A stretch of DNA of 56,621 bases from an uncultured Erysipelotrichaceae bacterium (GTDB taxonomy: Bacteria > Bacillota_I > Bacilli_A > Erysipelotrichales > Erysipelotrichaceae), in NCBI GenBank assembly GCA_944325935.1, contig CALVCF010000026.1:1-56621 (forward strand), written 5' to 3'. The translations under genes and the position numbers were made by a program. Within the stretch, counting starts at the first letter, position 1, and each line of letters begins with the position of its first letter. A model generated the notes under the pieces. The model was not told the DNA's origin and ran no database searches. It saw nothing but the letters and a program-made list of their open reading frames with translations. This document shows positions 55,631 through 56,621 of this stretch, one piece after another.

Positions 55631-56621
55631 TTTAGATTGCTTGAAAGGTGTTTTCAAACGGCTTATTTTTGACAGTCCGACTTTTTGCGTCTATCGCTTT
55701 ATCGATGAAGCAGAGGGTTCGATCTCGGTAGTTGGCGATATTCACATCGACGATTTTGGCCCTACTTATCTTTTGTATGGTACTTTTGAAGATCATAAAC
55801 GTTTTGGAATTCAATTTAAGATCTTGCACTACGAAACAGCTTTACCTGATGATCTTGAAGGGATCATAGCGTATTTATCTGGACCGCTCTTTAAGGGGAT
55901 CGGACCTAAAAAAGCTCGCAAGATCGTGGAAACGCTGGGCGGTGATAGCCTCGATATTCTTAAAAAAGATCCGCAAATCTTATCAGATTTAGGTTTTAAG
56001 AAGAAGGATATCGACGTGATCGGTCAAGTCTTATCCAATAATCTCGATTATGAAGACAGCTTTTATAAACTTTTGGCGATCGGTCTAAAGGCAAGCGATA
56101 TAAAAAGACTTTTAAATAAATATGAGGGCAATACTTTAAATATCTTAGCTAACGAGCCCTTTGCGCCATATTTTGACCTGCCAAACTTCAGTTTTAATAA
56201 CGCCTATAAAATCGCCAGTTATTATAAACTCGCTCATGATGACGACCGCTATCTTTTAGCTTTAATGGCTCATCTTTTAGACGATCTATCTTTTAAAACA
56301 GGCGACAGTATCATCTCTTACCAAAGCATCCAAAATGCCTTTTTAAAAAGTGAGCACGATCTGGAACACTTTGAAAGAGCTTTGGATCTGGCTTTAGAAA
56401 AGGGCGTTGTCTTTTTGTACCATGCTTATTATATGCATTTTCGCCAATTCTGGGCCGAGCGTCTTATCAGTAAGTATCTATTAAATTTTGCGAAACGCTC
56501 ATATGTCGATGACGATTTATTGGATAGGTGCATAAGGGAAATTGAGCAAAGTATAGGCCTAAAATACAGCGCCGAACAAAAAGCAGCCATTGAACGTTTT
56601 TATCATGAAAATTTTTCTTTG
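55617..56621 (+). CDS. recD2: ATP-dependent DNA helicase RecD2, N-terminal part
   Basis: 335 residues visible, running off the end. TTG 55617 overlaps the mnmA stop by 14 nt; AAAGGA lies about 12 nt upstream, so the start is moderately secure. N-terminal OB-type segment (KGVFKRLIFDSPTFCVYRF...SVVGDI), then helix-hairpin-helix repeats (GPLFKGIGPKKARKIVE; LSDLGFKKKDIDVI), and the beginning of the helicase core (KYSAEQKAAIERF, the Q-motif region). The mnmA-recD2 order is common in Bacillota. Confidence 0.92.
   Translation, partial: MEETNLDCLKGVFKRLIFDSPTFCVYRFIDEAEGSISVVGDIHIDDFGPTYLLYGTFEDHKRFGIQFKILHYETALPDDLEGIIAYLSGPLFKGIGPKKARKIVETLGGDSLDILKKDPQILSDLGFKKKDIDVIGQVLSNNLDYEDSFYKLLAIGLKASDIKRLLNKYEGNTLNILANEPFAPYFDLPNFSFNNAYKIASYYKLAHDDDRYLLALMAHLLDDLSFKTGDSIISYQSIQNAFLKSEHDLEHFERALDLALEKGVVFLYHAYYMHFRQFWAERLISKYLLNFAKRSYVDDDLLDRCIREIEQSIGLKYSAEQKAAIERFYHENFSL

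Overview
The window reads as a low-GC Bacillota chromosome, most likely from the Erysipelotrichia; genus and species cannot be fixed from sequence alone. Pointers are the polA-mutM-coaE-dnaB-dnaI replication and repair run, a DnaD-type DnaB with DnaI, sufCDSUB, T-box leaders before thrS and trpS, a ComK-like protein, RNase HIII, MutS2, frequent GTG/TTG starts with strong Shine-Dalgarno sites, and a threonyl-tRNA synthetase without its TGS domain. Core genes are strikingly rich in GATC.

Layout. 1-2841: accessory strip with a partial YtrA-type GntR regulator, a hicAB toxin-antitoxin pair, and an AAA+ ATPase gene lying between two exact 17-bp copies of the rpsI 3' end, i.e. a small or decayed element integrated at rpsI. 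2827-3681: rplM-rpsI. 3816-8313: an acetyltransferase, tRNA-Arg(UCU), the queuosine genes tgt-queA-queH, a small membrane protein and a DEDDh exonuclease. 8334-10059: a complete IS30-family element with perfect 29-bp ends, inserted just upstream of pnp. 10153-20078: pnp, trmB, an orphan metal-binding-type lipoprotein, polA, mutM, coaE, dnaB, dnaI. 20147-22578: pfkA-pyk. 22642-27600: a glycolipid set (CpoA-like glycosyltransferase, flippase-like membrane protein, diacylglycerol glucosyltransferase fused to RecX) and yhaM. 27597-29864: hit and two PrsA-type foldases on the minus strand. 30034-35069: the SUF iron-sulfur operon plus an acetyltransferase. 35127-38941: T-box-thrS and proS, convergent. 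38993-42797: a CmpB-type membrane protein, a MATE exporter and a Tritrichomonas-type IMP dehydrogenase. 42790-48688: rnhC, cvpA, mutS2, uvrC and a 52-residue membrane protein. 48750-52826: ComK-like regulator, RmuC, YitT and a glycoside hydrolase resembling GH129. 52804-56621: T-box-trpS, spx, mnmA and the start of recD2.

The genes are tightly packed: 1-23 nt overlaps are common, and several intrinsic terminators sit partly or wholly inside coding sequence. A recurrent extended -10 of the type TRTGC-TATAAT is visible before several transcription units. At least five genes have a good -10 hexamer only 6-7 nt upstream of the start codon and no Shine-Dalgarno, suggesting leaderless mRNAs.

The points most worth follow-up are the glycosyltransferase-RecX fusion, the ComK-like gene with an apparently leaderless promoter, the rpsI-flanked ATPase element with three 23-bp-spaced repeats in its promoter, the leaderless promoter class, and three genes or small genes of uncertain role (30 aa after thrS, 52 aa after uvrC, and the Cys-tailed Spx).
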